64,000 nucleotides of DNA, taken from positions 496,001 through 560,000 of the forward strand of contig NZ_JAGMTU010000003.1 of NCBI RefSeq assembly GCF_023703415.1, given 5' to 3'. Shown here piece after piece: positions 1 to 7,133 of the stretch; the stretch's first letter is position 1; each line of letters starts with the position of its first letter. A model generated the notes under the pieces. That model was not told the DNA's origin and did no database searches. It saw only the letters and a list, made by a program, of their open reading frames with translations. The DNA comes from Microbacterium sp. USTB-Y. Lineage in GTDB: Bacteria; Actinomycetota; Actinomycetes; Actinomycetales; Microbacteriaceae. The translations under genes were made by a program, and so were the position numbers.

Positions 1-23
1 GGCGCCGACGGTAAACTGGGCCG

Positions 24-959
24 ATGGGCGATGGGGAGCTCGGCCTGCCGGGAACACGCACTTTCGCGGACGCCTTCGCCGACGCGATCGCTCGCCGCGA
101 CGTGACGCTGTCCGCCCTGCGGACGCGCCTGGAGGATCGCGGGAATCCTGTCTCGCTCGCGACCCTGAGCTCCTGGCGGTCGGGAACGCGCACGCCCGAC
201 GTGCAGCGGAGCTGGGCGGCGCTCAGTGACCTCGAGGACCTTCTGCAGCTCCCCGCAGGCGATCTCGTGCGCCTCACCGCGCCCCGTCGCGCGCCGACGA
301 ATGCGACTCCCGCCCGGTTCCTCTTCGACGAGGCGCGCGCCGCGGGACTCGACATGAGGATCGACGACGTCGTGAGCGAGCTGATCCGCGTCCTGGAGCT
401 GGCGCCTCAGGATGCGTTCCGCGAACTGTCGATCCAGCGGATCATCGACGTCGACGAGAACCTCCTCGTCGCGCGCGAGGTCACCTACTCCGTGGTCGAA
501 TGCGTGACCGGAGAGGTGTCCCGTTTCGGCTGGCTCAAGTTCAGCGACGAGCCGCAGTTCGACGGGATCGGTCAGATCACGCTCGACGGGCACGCCAGCG
601 AACACCACGTCGATCCCTCGGGACGCATCCATGTGACGGTGTTCGAACTCGAGGAACCGCTCGCCCCCGGCGAGACCACCCTCCTCGCCGTGCGTCAGGA
701 CATCCCGGTCGAGCAGCGGTCCCAGCGCCGCGAGACGGTCACGCACGTCCATCACCCCGCGCAGAAGGTCGTGAGCTGGATCCGGTTCGATCCGCGCAAC
801 GTGCCGGAGCGGATCGAGGAGTTCGATCGCACCGAGACGGCCGAGCACATGACTCTGCGCGTCCTGGACACCCCGACGTCCCTCCATCAGGTCCGCTGGG
901 ACTATGGTCCCGGGGCGCTGGGCCTGCGCTGGGGCGACCCGCAGCCCGCCGACGACTGA
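24..959 (+). CDS. HTH-type protein with conserved C-terminal domain (paralog 1)
   Basis: This 311-residue protein has an N-terminal helix-turn-helix-like segment (about residues 12-70) in which SLATLSSWRSGTRTP looks like the recognition helix region of a Cro/XRE-type fold. The rest is an unrecognised soluble domain that ends in a WDYGPGALGLRWG motif. The next gene, convergent with it, encodes a clear paralog with the same two parts (SLATLSYWRTGARHP and RDFGPGGLRMRWG). No membrane segment or signal peptide is seen. A DNA-binding regulator is the likely role; the ligand or target is unknown. An alternative ATG lies six bases downstream of the chosen start. The family was not recognised by name. 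Confidence 0.75.
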   Translation: MGDGELGLPGTRTFADAFADAIARRDVTLSALRTRLEDRGNPVSLATLSSWRSGTRTPDVQRSWAALSDLEDLLQLPAGDLVRLTAPRRAPTNATPARFLFDEARAAGLDMRIDDVVSELIRVLELAPQDAFRELSIQRIIDVDENLLVAREVTYSVVECVTGEVSRFGWLKFSDEPQFDGIGQITLDGHASEHHVDPSGRIHVTVFELEEPLAPGETTLLAVRQDIPVEQRSQRRETVTHVHHPAQKVVSWIRFDPRNVPERIEEFDRTETAEHMTLRVLDTPTSLHQVRWDYGPGALGLRWGDPQPADD

Positions 960-992
960 GCCGGCTCCGCGCCGGCGCGCGCGGCGCGCTCC

Positions 993-1865
993 TCAGTCGT
1001 CATCGAACCCCCAGCGCATCCTCAGGCCACCCGGACCGAAGTCGCGGCGCAGGCGGTGCACCGATCTCGTCGTCCCCGCCGCCACCGTGACCGTCCGGGT
1101 GCCCCGGGACGTCATCTCGGTCTCGTCGAACCACTCCGGGGCACGGTCTCCGGCGGCCCGGAACCACTGCACGATCTCGCGCACCGGCCGGCGGACCGTC
1201 ATGAGATGCTCACGAGGCGCGGGATAGCCCTCGGGAGACACCGCCTCGAACGAGACCATCGCGGTCTCACCCGGCTCGAGCGAGCGGTCGAGCGCCAGGG
1301 CGAAACCGCTCATCGTCCCGCCCGGGTGCCGGACCGTCCGGGCGAGCGTGCATCCGGCGAGGTTCCTCAGCACCGGCACGATCTCCGTGGGGCGGGACGC
1401 GGTGAGCAGAACCCCGAGCGAGTCCACACGGTTCTGCACGCACTGCACGAGGAGCACCGAGGACGCCTCCGACACCGTTCCCGATGCCGAGATCTCGATC
1501 GTCTCGCGGAGCGAGAGGATCCGCAGGCTGTCCGGAGGCGAGACCGCCAGCAGCGCGAACGTCTCCGCGCCTTCGGAATCGCGGAGCGAGGCGGGCGCGG
1601 ACACCCTGCCCCGCCGCCGGGATCGCCCCGCCAGAAAGCGCGTGAGCGCACCCGACTCGAGACCCAGCTCGACCTCGATCCCGGCCACGATCGCAGCCGA
1701 CGCCGCCCCTTCGGGGTGCCGCGCCCCCGTCCGCCAGTAGCTGAGCGTCGCAAGCGAGATCGACAGTCCCCGCCGGGAGAGCCGGTCCCGCAACGCCGAC
1801 ATCGAGACCCCGCCGACCGCGAGCGCCTCCGCGAACTCCTGCGCGAACGCCCGCTCCCCTGGCAT
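993..1865 (-). CDS. HTH-type protein with conserved C-terminal domain (paralog 2)
   Basis: This 290-residue protein is the convergent paralog of the gene at 24-959. The shared features are the segment MSALRDRLSRRG followed by SLATLSYWRTGARHP near residues 22-50, a central region with a conserved P(V/A)REIVQWFR-like stretch, and the C-terminal RDFGPGGLRMRWG. The stop codons are 33 bases apart, and the short gap is GC-rich and self-complementary, so it may end both transcripts. Divergent to the right is the DeoR/LacI-type regulator, and the two share a roughly 190-bp promoter region. The role is inferred to be a regulator; it has no recognised partner. Confidence 0.72.
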   Translation of the reverse strand: MPGERAFAQEFAEALAVGGVSMSALRDRLSRRGLSISLATLSYWRTGARHPEGAASAAIVAGIEVELGLESGALTRFLAGRSRRRGRVSAPASLRDSEGAETFALLAVSPPDSLRILSLRETIEISASGTVSEASSVLLVQCVQNRVDSLGVLLTASRPTEIVPVLRNLAGCTLARTVRHPGGTMSGFALALDRSLEPGETAMVSFEAVSPEGYPAPREHLMTVRRPVREIVQWFRAAGDRAPEWFDETEMTSRGTRTVTVAAGTTRSVHRLRRDFGPGGLRMRWGFDDD

Positions 1866-2052
1866 CGGTCCTCTCCCGCCGTGCTCGTCCCCTCACCGGA
1901 AGTATCCTCCGATGACGCCGGATCCCGCGGATCCGCTCCATCCGGATTCACACTTCCAGACCTCCTGTGAAGGCCCGCTTCCTATCGTCGAGCATGTCGG
2001 AGACAGCGAGCCGTGACTCGCCGCCTCCGCATCGCCGAGGGGAGACGGGGAC

Positions 2053-3147
2053 ATGCTGACGGAAGAACGACGCGCGCGAATACTCCGCGAGATCGCGCGG
2101 CGCGGCAAGATCGAGGTCACCGCCTTCGCAGAGACCTGGGGATTCTCGGAGATGACCATCCGTCGAGATCTGGACGCGCTCGCGAGCGAGGGGCTCGTCC
2201 GTCGCGTCCGCGGCGGGGCCGTGCCCCGCCGGGAGGGCGCCGGGCTCCTTCCCGAACGCGGAACGACGCGGGGCACGCTGGGCCTGATCGTGCCCGACGC
2301 CGGACGGCACTTCTCCGGCGTGATCCGGGGCGCCGGCGAGGCCGCCCGCACGGCGGGGTATCGCCTCGTCGTCGGCTCCTCGCTGTCCTCGCGCGCCGAG
2401 GAGAGTGCGCAGCTCGCTCGAATGCTGGAGGCGGGCATCGACGGCCTCCTGTTCGCTCCGGCCGTCGGCGCCGCACCGGAGCCCCTCGATTGGGAGCAGA
2501 TCCGCGACCTCCCGGTCCCCGTCGTGATCGTCGAGCCGGCGCCTCTCCGGCTGCCGACGGATCTTCGCGCCGACGTCGTGCAGACCGATCATCGCCACGG
2601 CGCCCGCATCGCGGTCGAGCATCTCGCCGCCAACGGCTACGCCCGTGTCGCGCTGTTCGCGCCGGACCCGGTGACCGCCCTCACCCAGCAGCGGGGATTC
2701 CGCTGCGCCGTCGCGGAGCTGGCCCTGGACGCCGACGTCCCCGAAGTGGCGTTCGGGAGGCACGGCGATGCCCCTCCCCTCTCCGGATCCGTCACCGCGT
2801 TCCTGCGGCACTGCGAGGAGGCGGCGGTGCACGCGGCGTTCGTCGGTTCGGACGAGGCGGCCGCACTGATGCTGCTGGAGCTGCAGCGCGCGGGGAGCCG
2901 GGTGCCGGACGACTTCGCGATCGTCGTCTACGGCGACGACTCCGCCGGGCTCACCGGGACCCCTCTCTCGGCCGTCGCGCTGCCCTCGCTCGCCGTCGGC
3001 GCCCGTGCGGCGGCGCTCTGCGTACAGCGACTGGAGCAGGATCTGCCCGCCTCTCCGGCGAAGCTCTCGCTCGTCCCGTATCTGATCGCCCGGGAATCGA
3101 GCCGCGCCACGCTCGCCCGCGGTCGGGAGATGCTCCGCGTCTCCTGA
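2053..3147 (+). CDS. Transcriptional regulator, DeoR-type HTH fused to LacI-type sensor domain
   Basis: Residues 1-57 form a DeoR-type winged helix (MLTEERRARILREIARRG, then SEMTIRRDLDALASEGLVRR and RVRGGAV), the usual signature of sugar-catabolism repressors. Instead of the DeoR phosphosugar sensor, residues about 75-364 are a LacI/GalR-type periplasmic-binding-protein fold (TLGLIVPDAGRHFSGVIRGA, then QTDHRHGARIAVEHLAANG, then AFVGSDEAAALMLLEL). Such hybrids occur in actinobacteria. It should be a cytoplasmic ligand-responsive repressor or activator. No transport or sugar operon follows on the same strand, so the target is not evident here. A 6-bp inverted repeat TTCACA/TGTGAA (1947-1952 and 1966-1971) lies in the upstream gap. 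Confidence 0.85.
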   Translation: MLTEERRARILREIARRGKIEVTAFAETWGFSEMTIRRDLDALASEGLVRRVRGGAVPRREGAGLLPERGTTRGTLGLIVPDAGRHFSGVIRGAGEAARTAGYRLVVGSSLSSRAEESAQLARMLEAGIDGLLFAPAVGAAPEPLDWEQIRDLPVPVVIVEPAPLRLPTDLRADVVQTDHRHGARIAVEHLAANGYARVALFAPDPVTALTQQRGFRCAVAELALDADVPEVAFGRHGDAPPLSGSVTAFLRHCEEAAVHAAFVGSDEAAALMLLELQRAGSRVPDDFAIVVYGDDSAGLTGTPLSAVALPSLAVGARAAALCVQRLEQDLPASPAKLSLVPYLIARESSRATLARGREMLRVS

Positions 3148-3198
3148 CGGATCAGCAGGGTCCCGGGAGCCGCAGCGACTGCGGTCGCACGCAAGCCG

Positions 3199-3615
3199 TC
3201 AGCCCAGGGCCTCCGGGAACACGACGTCGATCTCATGGATCCGGTCGCCGAAGTCCTTGCGATTGTTGGTCAGGAACCGATCGGCGCCCGCCGCGATCGC
3301 GGTCGCGAGATGCACGGCATCCGGAGCGCGGAGGCCGTACTTCGCTCCGAGCGTGACCGAGAGGTTCGCGATCACGCCGTCCATGGGCAGCAGACGGAGT
3401 CGCCCGAGGAGCTGAATGAGTCGCGCGACCTCTGTCGACGCAGGACCTGCGCGTAGCGGCTTCGGAAGGATCTCGGGCATGAGCAGGAGCGACCCGATCG
3501 CGCGGTCCTCGGCGCCGGCCTCCTCGAGCAGTGCCGCGAGCGCGCCTTGGAAGGGATGCTCATGGTCGGCTGCGTAGATGAGCACATCGGCATCGAACGC
3601 CGTGATGCCCCTCAT
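3199..3615 (-). CDS. PIN-domain ribonuclease toxin (VapC-like)
   Basis: This 138-residue protein is the usual length of a VapC toxin. It begins ITAFDADVLIYAAD, the PIN-domain first strand with acidic residue D8, and continues with an acidic motif near LLMPEIL, the APDAVHLATA helix and the RFLTNNRKDF strand, giving the acidic residues that hold Mg2+ in PIN nucleases. VapC toxins cleave RNA and are held by a cognate antitoxin. The ATG start at 3615 overlaps the antitoxin stop by four bases (ATGA), so the pair is translationally coupled. The much longer reading frame continuing upstream is a shadow of other genes. Confidence 0.88.
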   Translation of the reverse strand: MRGITAFDADVLIYAADHEHPFQGALAALLEEAGAEDRAIGSLLLMPEILPKPLRAGPASTEVARLIQLLGRLRLLPMDGVIANLSVTLGAKYGLRAPDAVHLATAIAAGADRFLTNNRKDFGDRIHEIDVVFPEALG

Positions 3616-3917
3616 CGAGAGTCGCGACCTTCGCGGATCCAGGCGATGAGATCCTCCGCGTCCGCGTGATCCAGCGCGGGCTCCCGTCCGAGAGGCTCCG
3701 TCCGGGCCGCCTCCAGACGGGCTCCGAGTTCGTCGGCGGCCCGCCACGCCTCGGCCGCGCGAGGGGAACGGAGCTTCGTCGGGCTGACCATCACCGCGAC
3801 CACCCGGCCATGGCGAGTGATCCGCACGTCTTCCCCCGCCTCGACCCGATCCAGGAGCGCGGGAAGGGTCTGCCGGGCGACGGATGCACTGACACTGTCC
3901 ATGGAGAAATCGTACAC
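3612..3917 (-). CDS. Antitoxin, Phd/YefM family
   Basis: This 101-residue protein has the Phd/YefM N-terminal DNA-binding fold: DSVSASVARQTLPALLDRVEAGEDVRITRHGRVVAVMVS. The acidic C-terminus (about residues 60-101) should wrap the PIN toxin encoded immediately downstream. It presumably autoregulates the operon through the GTAC palindromes on its start. The start could be the GTG at 3917 or the ATG at 3902; neither has a good Shine-Dalgarno sequence. On the coding strand TACTAT lies about 12 bases before the GTG, as a -10 box of a leaderless transcript would. Confidence 0.85.
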   Translation of the reverse strand: MYDFSMDSVSASVARQTLPALLDRVEAGEDVRITRHGRVVAVMVSPTKLRSPRAAEAWRAADELGARLEAARTEPLGREPALDHADAEDLIAWIREGRDSR

Positions 3918-3935
3918 TGTTGTACAAAATAGTAC
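3912..3935. promoter_or_regulatory. Palindromic operator of the Phd/PIN operon
   Basis: GTACA-ctgt-TGTAC (3912-3925) is a perfect 5-bp inverted repeat, and a second GTAC follows at 3932-3935, with GTAC half-sites ten bases apart. The sequence covers the GTG start of the antitoxin and a TACTAT -10-like box. Phd-family antitoxins bind such palindromes in their own promoter; that this one is bound is inferred. Confidence 0.6.
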
Positions 3936-4106
3936 GATCTACGAACCCTGAGCTGCGCGAGTGCCATCTCCCGACCCTGACGACCCGCGGCATGCCGCGG
4001 GGATCGATCTCCGTGATCCGTGCACAGCGGCGCGGCGCGCATGGCTGTGCAGGACGGAGCCGCAGGCGCCGGGCCCCTCCGGCCGCCCCAGGACCCAGGG
4101 GATCCG

Positions 4107-5180
4107 CTACCCCGCCGACTCCACCGCCGCGAGCGCCTCGATCGCACCGCGGGTCGGGGCGATCCGCACGAGCGCGCGGTACAGCCGGATCAGCGCCTCC
4201 CGGTCGGTGACCCCGGTGCGCACCCGATCGCAGTGCACCGACTGGATCGCGGCTTCGAGCTGGAACCGCCCGGGTTCCCCTCCCCCGGCGACGCCGCTCA
4301 GCCGCGCCGCGCGGTGCAGCAGCGCCTCCCCTTCGGCGATGAGCGCACGATCCCACTGAGCGGGATCCTGTTCGGCGAGCGACGGCCAGCGCTCCCCGGG
4401 CTCCGCAGGCGTCCGCGCGGGGGCGCGCGACTGGGCGAGCGTGAGCAGGGCTGCCAGCCCCCACGCCTCGGGATCGACGTCGAGCAGGGTCGCGGTGAGC
4501 ACGGCGAGCCAGCGGGCCTCGTCGGCGAGCGACGTGCGCACGTCGTCGTGCGGATCCAGCCAGTCCAGTGCATACGCGCCGTAGATCGCCTCGAGCACGG
4601 CGGTCGTGCGGGCCGGCATGTCGGCCCGCACCGGCAGCGCGAATCCGATGCCCGCGTCCCGGATCTTGCGCTTCGCCCGCACCAGGCGCTGCGCCATCGC
4701 CGCCGGCTCCACGTCGAACGCCCGCGCGACCTGTGCAGCATCGAAGCCGAGCACGGTCTGCAGCATGAGCGGCGTGCGGATCCCCGCATCGATCGCGGGA
4801 TGCGCGCACGCGAACAGCAGCTCGAGGCGCCGGTCGGGGATCGCATCGCCCCGTTCCACCAGTGCGACGACGTCGATCCCGGCGTCGAGCGCGGGACCCT
4901 CGTCCGCGCCGGCGTCGTCCAGCGGTGCCCGGGTGCGGTGCGCGGCCGAGCCCCACACGTCGCGGAGTCTGTTGCGGGCCACGGTGAGCAGCCATCCTTC
5001 CGGGTTGTCCGGCACTCCGGCGTCAGGCCAGGAGCGCAGCGCGCGCTCGAGCGCGTCGGCGAGGCAGTCCTCGGCGAGCGCGAGGTCGCCGGTCCCGCCG
5101 GCGAGCAGCGCCACGAGCCGCCCGTAGGAGACGCGCACGGCGCGCTCGGCGGCGGCCCGCGCCTCGTCGACCGAGCTCAC
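4107..5180 (-). CDS. ECF RNA polymerase sigma factor (DUF6596 / sigma-24-like)
   Basis: This 357-residue protein has sigma region 2 (VSYGRLVALLAGG, AEDCLADALERALRSWPD, then NPEGWLLTVARNRLRDVW), a sigma region 4 segment (TPLMLQTVLGFDAAQVARAFDV followed by MAQRLVRAKRKI), and a long C-terminal helical extension of the DUF6596 type. Such sigma factors are usually paired with YCII proteins, and one is encoded directly upstream on the same strand. They act in extracytoplasmic-type transcriptional responses without a classic anti-sigma factor. The GTG at 5180 is taken as start because the upstream part of the frame is the shadow of the YCII gene. Confidence 0.85.
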   Translation of the reverse strand: MSSVDEARAAAERAVRVSYGRLVALLAGGTGDLALAEDCLADALERALRSWPDAGVPDNPEGWLLTVARNRLRDVWGSAAHRTRAPLDDAGADEGPALDAGIDVVALVERGDAIPDRRLELLFACAHPAIDAGIRTPLMLQTVLGFDAAQVARAFDVEPAAMAQRLVRAKRKIRDAGIGFALPVRADMPARTTAVLEAIYGAYALDWLDPHDDVRTSLADEARWLAVLTATLLDVDPEAWGLAALLTLAQSRAPARTPAEPGERWPSLAEQDPAQWDRALIAEGEALLHRAARLSGVAGGGEPGRFQLEAAIQSVHCDRVRTGVTDREALIRLYRALVRIAPTRGAIEALAAVESAG

Positions 5181-5204
5181 GCGGCCCCCGCGGGCCGCGC
5201 CAGA

Positions 5205-5279
5205 TCCGCGAGACCGAACCCTCATCACGAGACCGCGGATCCCATCGTCGGTCTCGTGACTCCGGTTCGGTCTCGCGGA
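5205..5279. repeat. Nested REP-like palindrome
   Basis: A perfect 16-nt inverted repeat TCCGCGAGACCGAACC (5205-5220) / GGTTCGGTCTCGCGGA (5264-5279) encloses a second perfect 10-nt one, TCACGAGACC (5225-5234) / GGTCTCGTGA (5250-5259). The inner and outer arms share the core CGAGACC. It lies between the YCII and sigma factor genes. It may be a REP-type element, an intercistronic terminator or a processing site. Confidence 0.85.
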
Positions 5280-5308
5280 CTCACGGCGGCGGTCAGCCGC
5301 TGCGCCCA

Positions 5309-5695
5309 TCACCGCACCGGCGAGGCGCCCTGCCAGGCGCCGTCGACGTAGCGGGTGGCGACCGGCCGCACCTCGACGGCTCCCCAGGCGACCGACGGCG
5401 CCTGCTGGGCCCACCCGATCGCCGCGTCGAGGTCGTCGACCTCGATCACGACCGTTCCCCCGAGCTGCTCCCTGGTGTCGGCGAAGGGCCCGTCCTGGAT
5501 GACGGGGTGGCCGTCGCGGACGCGCACCGTGGTGGTCGCCGCCGAGGGATGCAGCACCTCGGCGCTGCGCAGGACGCCGGCTTCGTCGAGCGCCTTCGCA
5601 TAGACGTCGAAAGCGCGCATGCCCTCGGCGAGCGCCTCGGGCCCGAGGTCCTCCGCGGTCATCTCGGGGTACTGCAGCAGAAGCGTGTAACGCAT
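5309..5695 (-). CDS. YCII-related domain protein
   Basis: This 128-residue protein starts MRYTLLLQYPEM and shows the YCII fold hallmarks: a Y-x-L first strand, a central DGPFADTREQLGGTVVIEVDDLDAAIGWA segment, and a terminal EVRPV strand. YCII (DGPF) proteins are small ferredoxin-like-fold proteins encoded beside ECF sigma factors. A sensor or enzymatic role has been proposed and none is proven. The ATG at 5695 is preceded by GAGAAAGG. An in-frame ATG at 5713 is the alternative. It probably forms an operon with the sigma gene, interrupted by the palindrome at 5205-5279. Confidence 0.88.
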   Translation of the reverse strand: MRYTLLLQYPEMTAEDLGPEALAEGMRAFDVYAKALDEAGVLRSAEVLHPSAATTTVRVRDGHPVIQDGPFADTREQLGGTVVIEVDDLDAAIGWAQQAPSVAWGAVEVRPVATRYVDGAWQGASPVR

Positions 5696-5838
5696 GATCG
5701 GCCCTTTCTCCATGATGTCGAGGCCCTGGCGGCCACCGACACCCTGATGACGATCGAAGGATCCGCCGATCGACATCCTCCTCCGCCACAGTCGGATCCG
5801 CATCCGCCGGCGCGGGTCCTCGAGGCGGGGCAGGACCC

Positions 5839-5897
5839 TTCCCGTCGCAGAAAGCGTCGCCATCGCCCGCTCGGAGCGACACTTTCTGCGACGGGAA
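5839..5897. repeat. Long REP-like inverted repeat
   Basis: TTCCCGTCGCAGAAAG (5839-5854) and CTTTCTGCGACGGGAA (5882-5897) are perfect 16-nt inverted arms. After one mismatch the arms continue with GTCGC (5856-5860) / GCGAC (5876-5880). The loop is 15 nt. It lies downstream of the hemerythrin gene and upstream of the YCII gene. It has no U tract, so a REP-type element or processing hairpin fits better than an intrinsic terminator. Confidence 0.85.
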
Positions 5898-5923
5898 CAG
5901 ACCCCGCGCCTCAGACGCCTCGC

Positions 5924-6388
5924 TCAGAGGTCTCCGAGCACGTCGGCCGGATCCGCGTCGAGGGCCAGCGTCTCGAGCACCCGGAGCAGACGACGCTCCT
6001 CGAAGGCGAAATGGTTCTCCATGATCGCCGCGACGCCGTCGAGGTGCCGGGTGAGCTCCTCGGGGGACGCGCTCGCGTCGACGGCTCCGGCGAGCGCGGT
6101 GAGCAGCCCGTCGATCATGGCGTGGTCCCGGGACAGCGTCCGCAGCACCGGAGCGAGCTCCGGGTGTGCGGTCTCGATCGCGGGGAACAGAGCGCGGTCC
6201 TCGCCGCGATGGTGCCGATCGAGCGCGACGCAGAACCCCCGGCAGTACAGCAGCAGATCACGCCCCGGCGGGGGATCCGATCCGCCCGCACCGGCGCGCG
6301 CGAGGGCGAGAGCCTCGCGCAGCCGGGTGTGCGCGCTGCGCAGCTCGTTGCTCCAGGCGATCAGCCTGGTCGTCTCCCGCTCAGTCAC
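5924..6388 (-). CDS. Hemerythrin-like cation-binding domain protein
   Basis: This 154-residue all-helical protein carries the hemerythrin iron-ligand pattern: SAHTRLREAL (first His), ALDRHHRGEDRALFP (HxxxE), SRDHAMIDGLL, and MENHFAFEERRLL (HxxxE). Bacterial hemerythrin-like proteins bind a non-haem diiron site and serve in oxygen, NO or iron sensing or storage. No fused domain is present. It is cytoplasmic with no membrane segment. Neighbouring encapsulin, DyP and Dps genes give the area an oxidative-stress and iron flavour; that link is inferred. Confidence 0.85.
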   Translation of the reverse strand: MTERETTRLIAWSNELRSAHTRLREALALARAGAGGSDPPPGRDLLLYCRGFCVALDRHHRGEDRALFPAIETAHPELAPVLRTLSRDHAMIDGLLTALAGAVDASASPEELTRHLDGVAAIMENHFAFEERRLLRVLETLALDADPADVLGDL

Positions 6389-6565
6389 GCGGGAGCGAAG
6401 GGCAGGACGAGGTCATCGTCGTTCCTTCCGTCCGGCGCCTCCATGCCTGACACGGTCTGCCACCGGCACGCGACGCGGGGATCAGCGTACCCCACGCCCT
6501 CGGCGCACGGCCGCCCGCGGGCGTAGGGTGGCGGCGAAGTCACTCACGCGACCAGAGGAGACGCG

Positions 6566-6736
6566 ATGTTCGGAGACAAGCGGCGCGAGGAGAAGCGCGA
6601 AGAGGCGGCACTCGCGGAGGCGAAGGCGCAGGCGGCGGCCGCGGTCGAGGAGAGCGAGACCGACGACGCCTCCTTCGAGCCCGACGAGCGGCTGGAGGAG
6701 CAGGAGGAGCCGGACAGCGGCGACGTCCGGCGGTGA
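6566..6736 (+). CDS. Small highly charged hypothetical protein (56 aa)
   Basis: An ATG at 6566 has the strong ribosome-binding site AGAGGAG at 6554-6560, five bases upstream. The 56 codons give MFGDKRREEKREEAALAEAK followed by an Ala-rich and then strongly acidic stretch, ending GDVRR. The composition (Glu, Ala, Arg, Asp) suggests a helical or disordered cytoplasmic peptide. It stands alone on the plus strand between minus-strand genes, with ten bases to the DUF488 stop codon. No family was recognised. The start signal and reading-frame composition are the evidence that it is real. Confidence 0.6.
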   Translation: MFGDKRREEKREEAALAEAKAQAAAAVEESETDDASFEPDERLEEQEEPDSGDVRR

Positions 6737-6745
6737 CCCACGCCC

Positions 6746-7129
6746 TCAGGGCGTCGTCAGCACCTCCTGCAGCACGGTCGCCTCGCTGATGTCGGCGCGC
6801 CGGGCCGCGGTCAGCAGCGTCACGGGCCCCTCCCGCACGAGCGCGCGCAGGCCGGCGAGCGCTGCGGCCTGCGCCGGATCCTCCAGCTCGGCGCGATACC
6901 GGCGCGCGAACTCGGCGAACCTCTCCGGATCATGCCCGTACCACTGGCGCAGCGCGGTGGACGGGGCCACGTCCTTGCACCACTCGCGCAGGGCGGCGCG
7001 CGCCTTGCTCACCCCGCGCGGCCAGAGCCGGTCCACGAGCACCCGCGCGCCGTCGTCGGGCGCCGGCGCGTCGTAGATGCGGCGCACCCGCACTCCGACC
7101 GGGGCGCCGTCTCCCGCGGTCATCGCCAA
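6746..7129 (-). CDS. DUF488 family protein
   Basis: This 127-residue protein matches DUF488 (YeaO-like): RVRRIYDAP, then RVLVDRLWPRGVSKARAALREW, KDVAPSTALRQWYGHDP, ERFAEFARRYRAEL and TLLTAARRADISEATVL. The function of DUF488 is unknown; the fold has an Arg/Trp/Cys-lined pocket. The start (7129, or Met3 at 7123) lies four bases past the encapsulin stop, so it is almost certainly the last gene of the DyP-encapsulin operon. That is a possible functional link. Confidence 0.85.
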   Translation of the reverse strand: MAMTAGDGAPVGVRVRRIYDAPAPDDGARVLVDRLWPRGVSKARAALREWCKDVAPSTALRQWYGHDPERFAEFARRYRAELEDPAQAAALAGLRALVREGPVTLLTAARRADISEATVLQEVLTTP

Positions 7130-7133
7130 GCCC

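Noticed and set aside
3199..4995. A 598-codon minus-strand frame running from upstream of the antitoxin into the PIN toxin
   Set aside because: Only its last 138 codons (PIN domain) look like protein; the rest is Arg/Ala/Gly low-complexity sequence antisense or out of frame to the sigma factor and antitoxin genes.
5211..5278. A tRNA T-arm-like GGTTCGGTCTC sequence
   Set aside because: No acceptor, D or anticodon stem can be drawn around it; it is one arm of the long palindrome.
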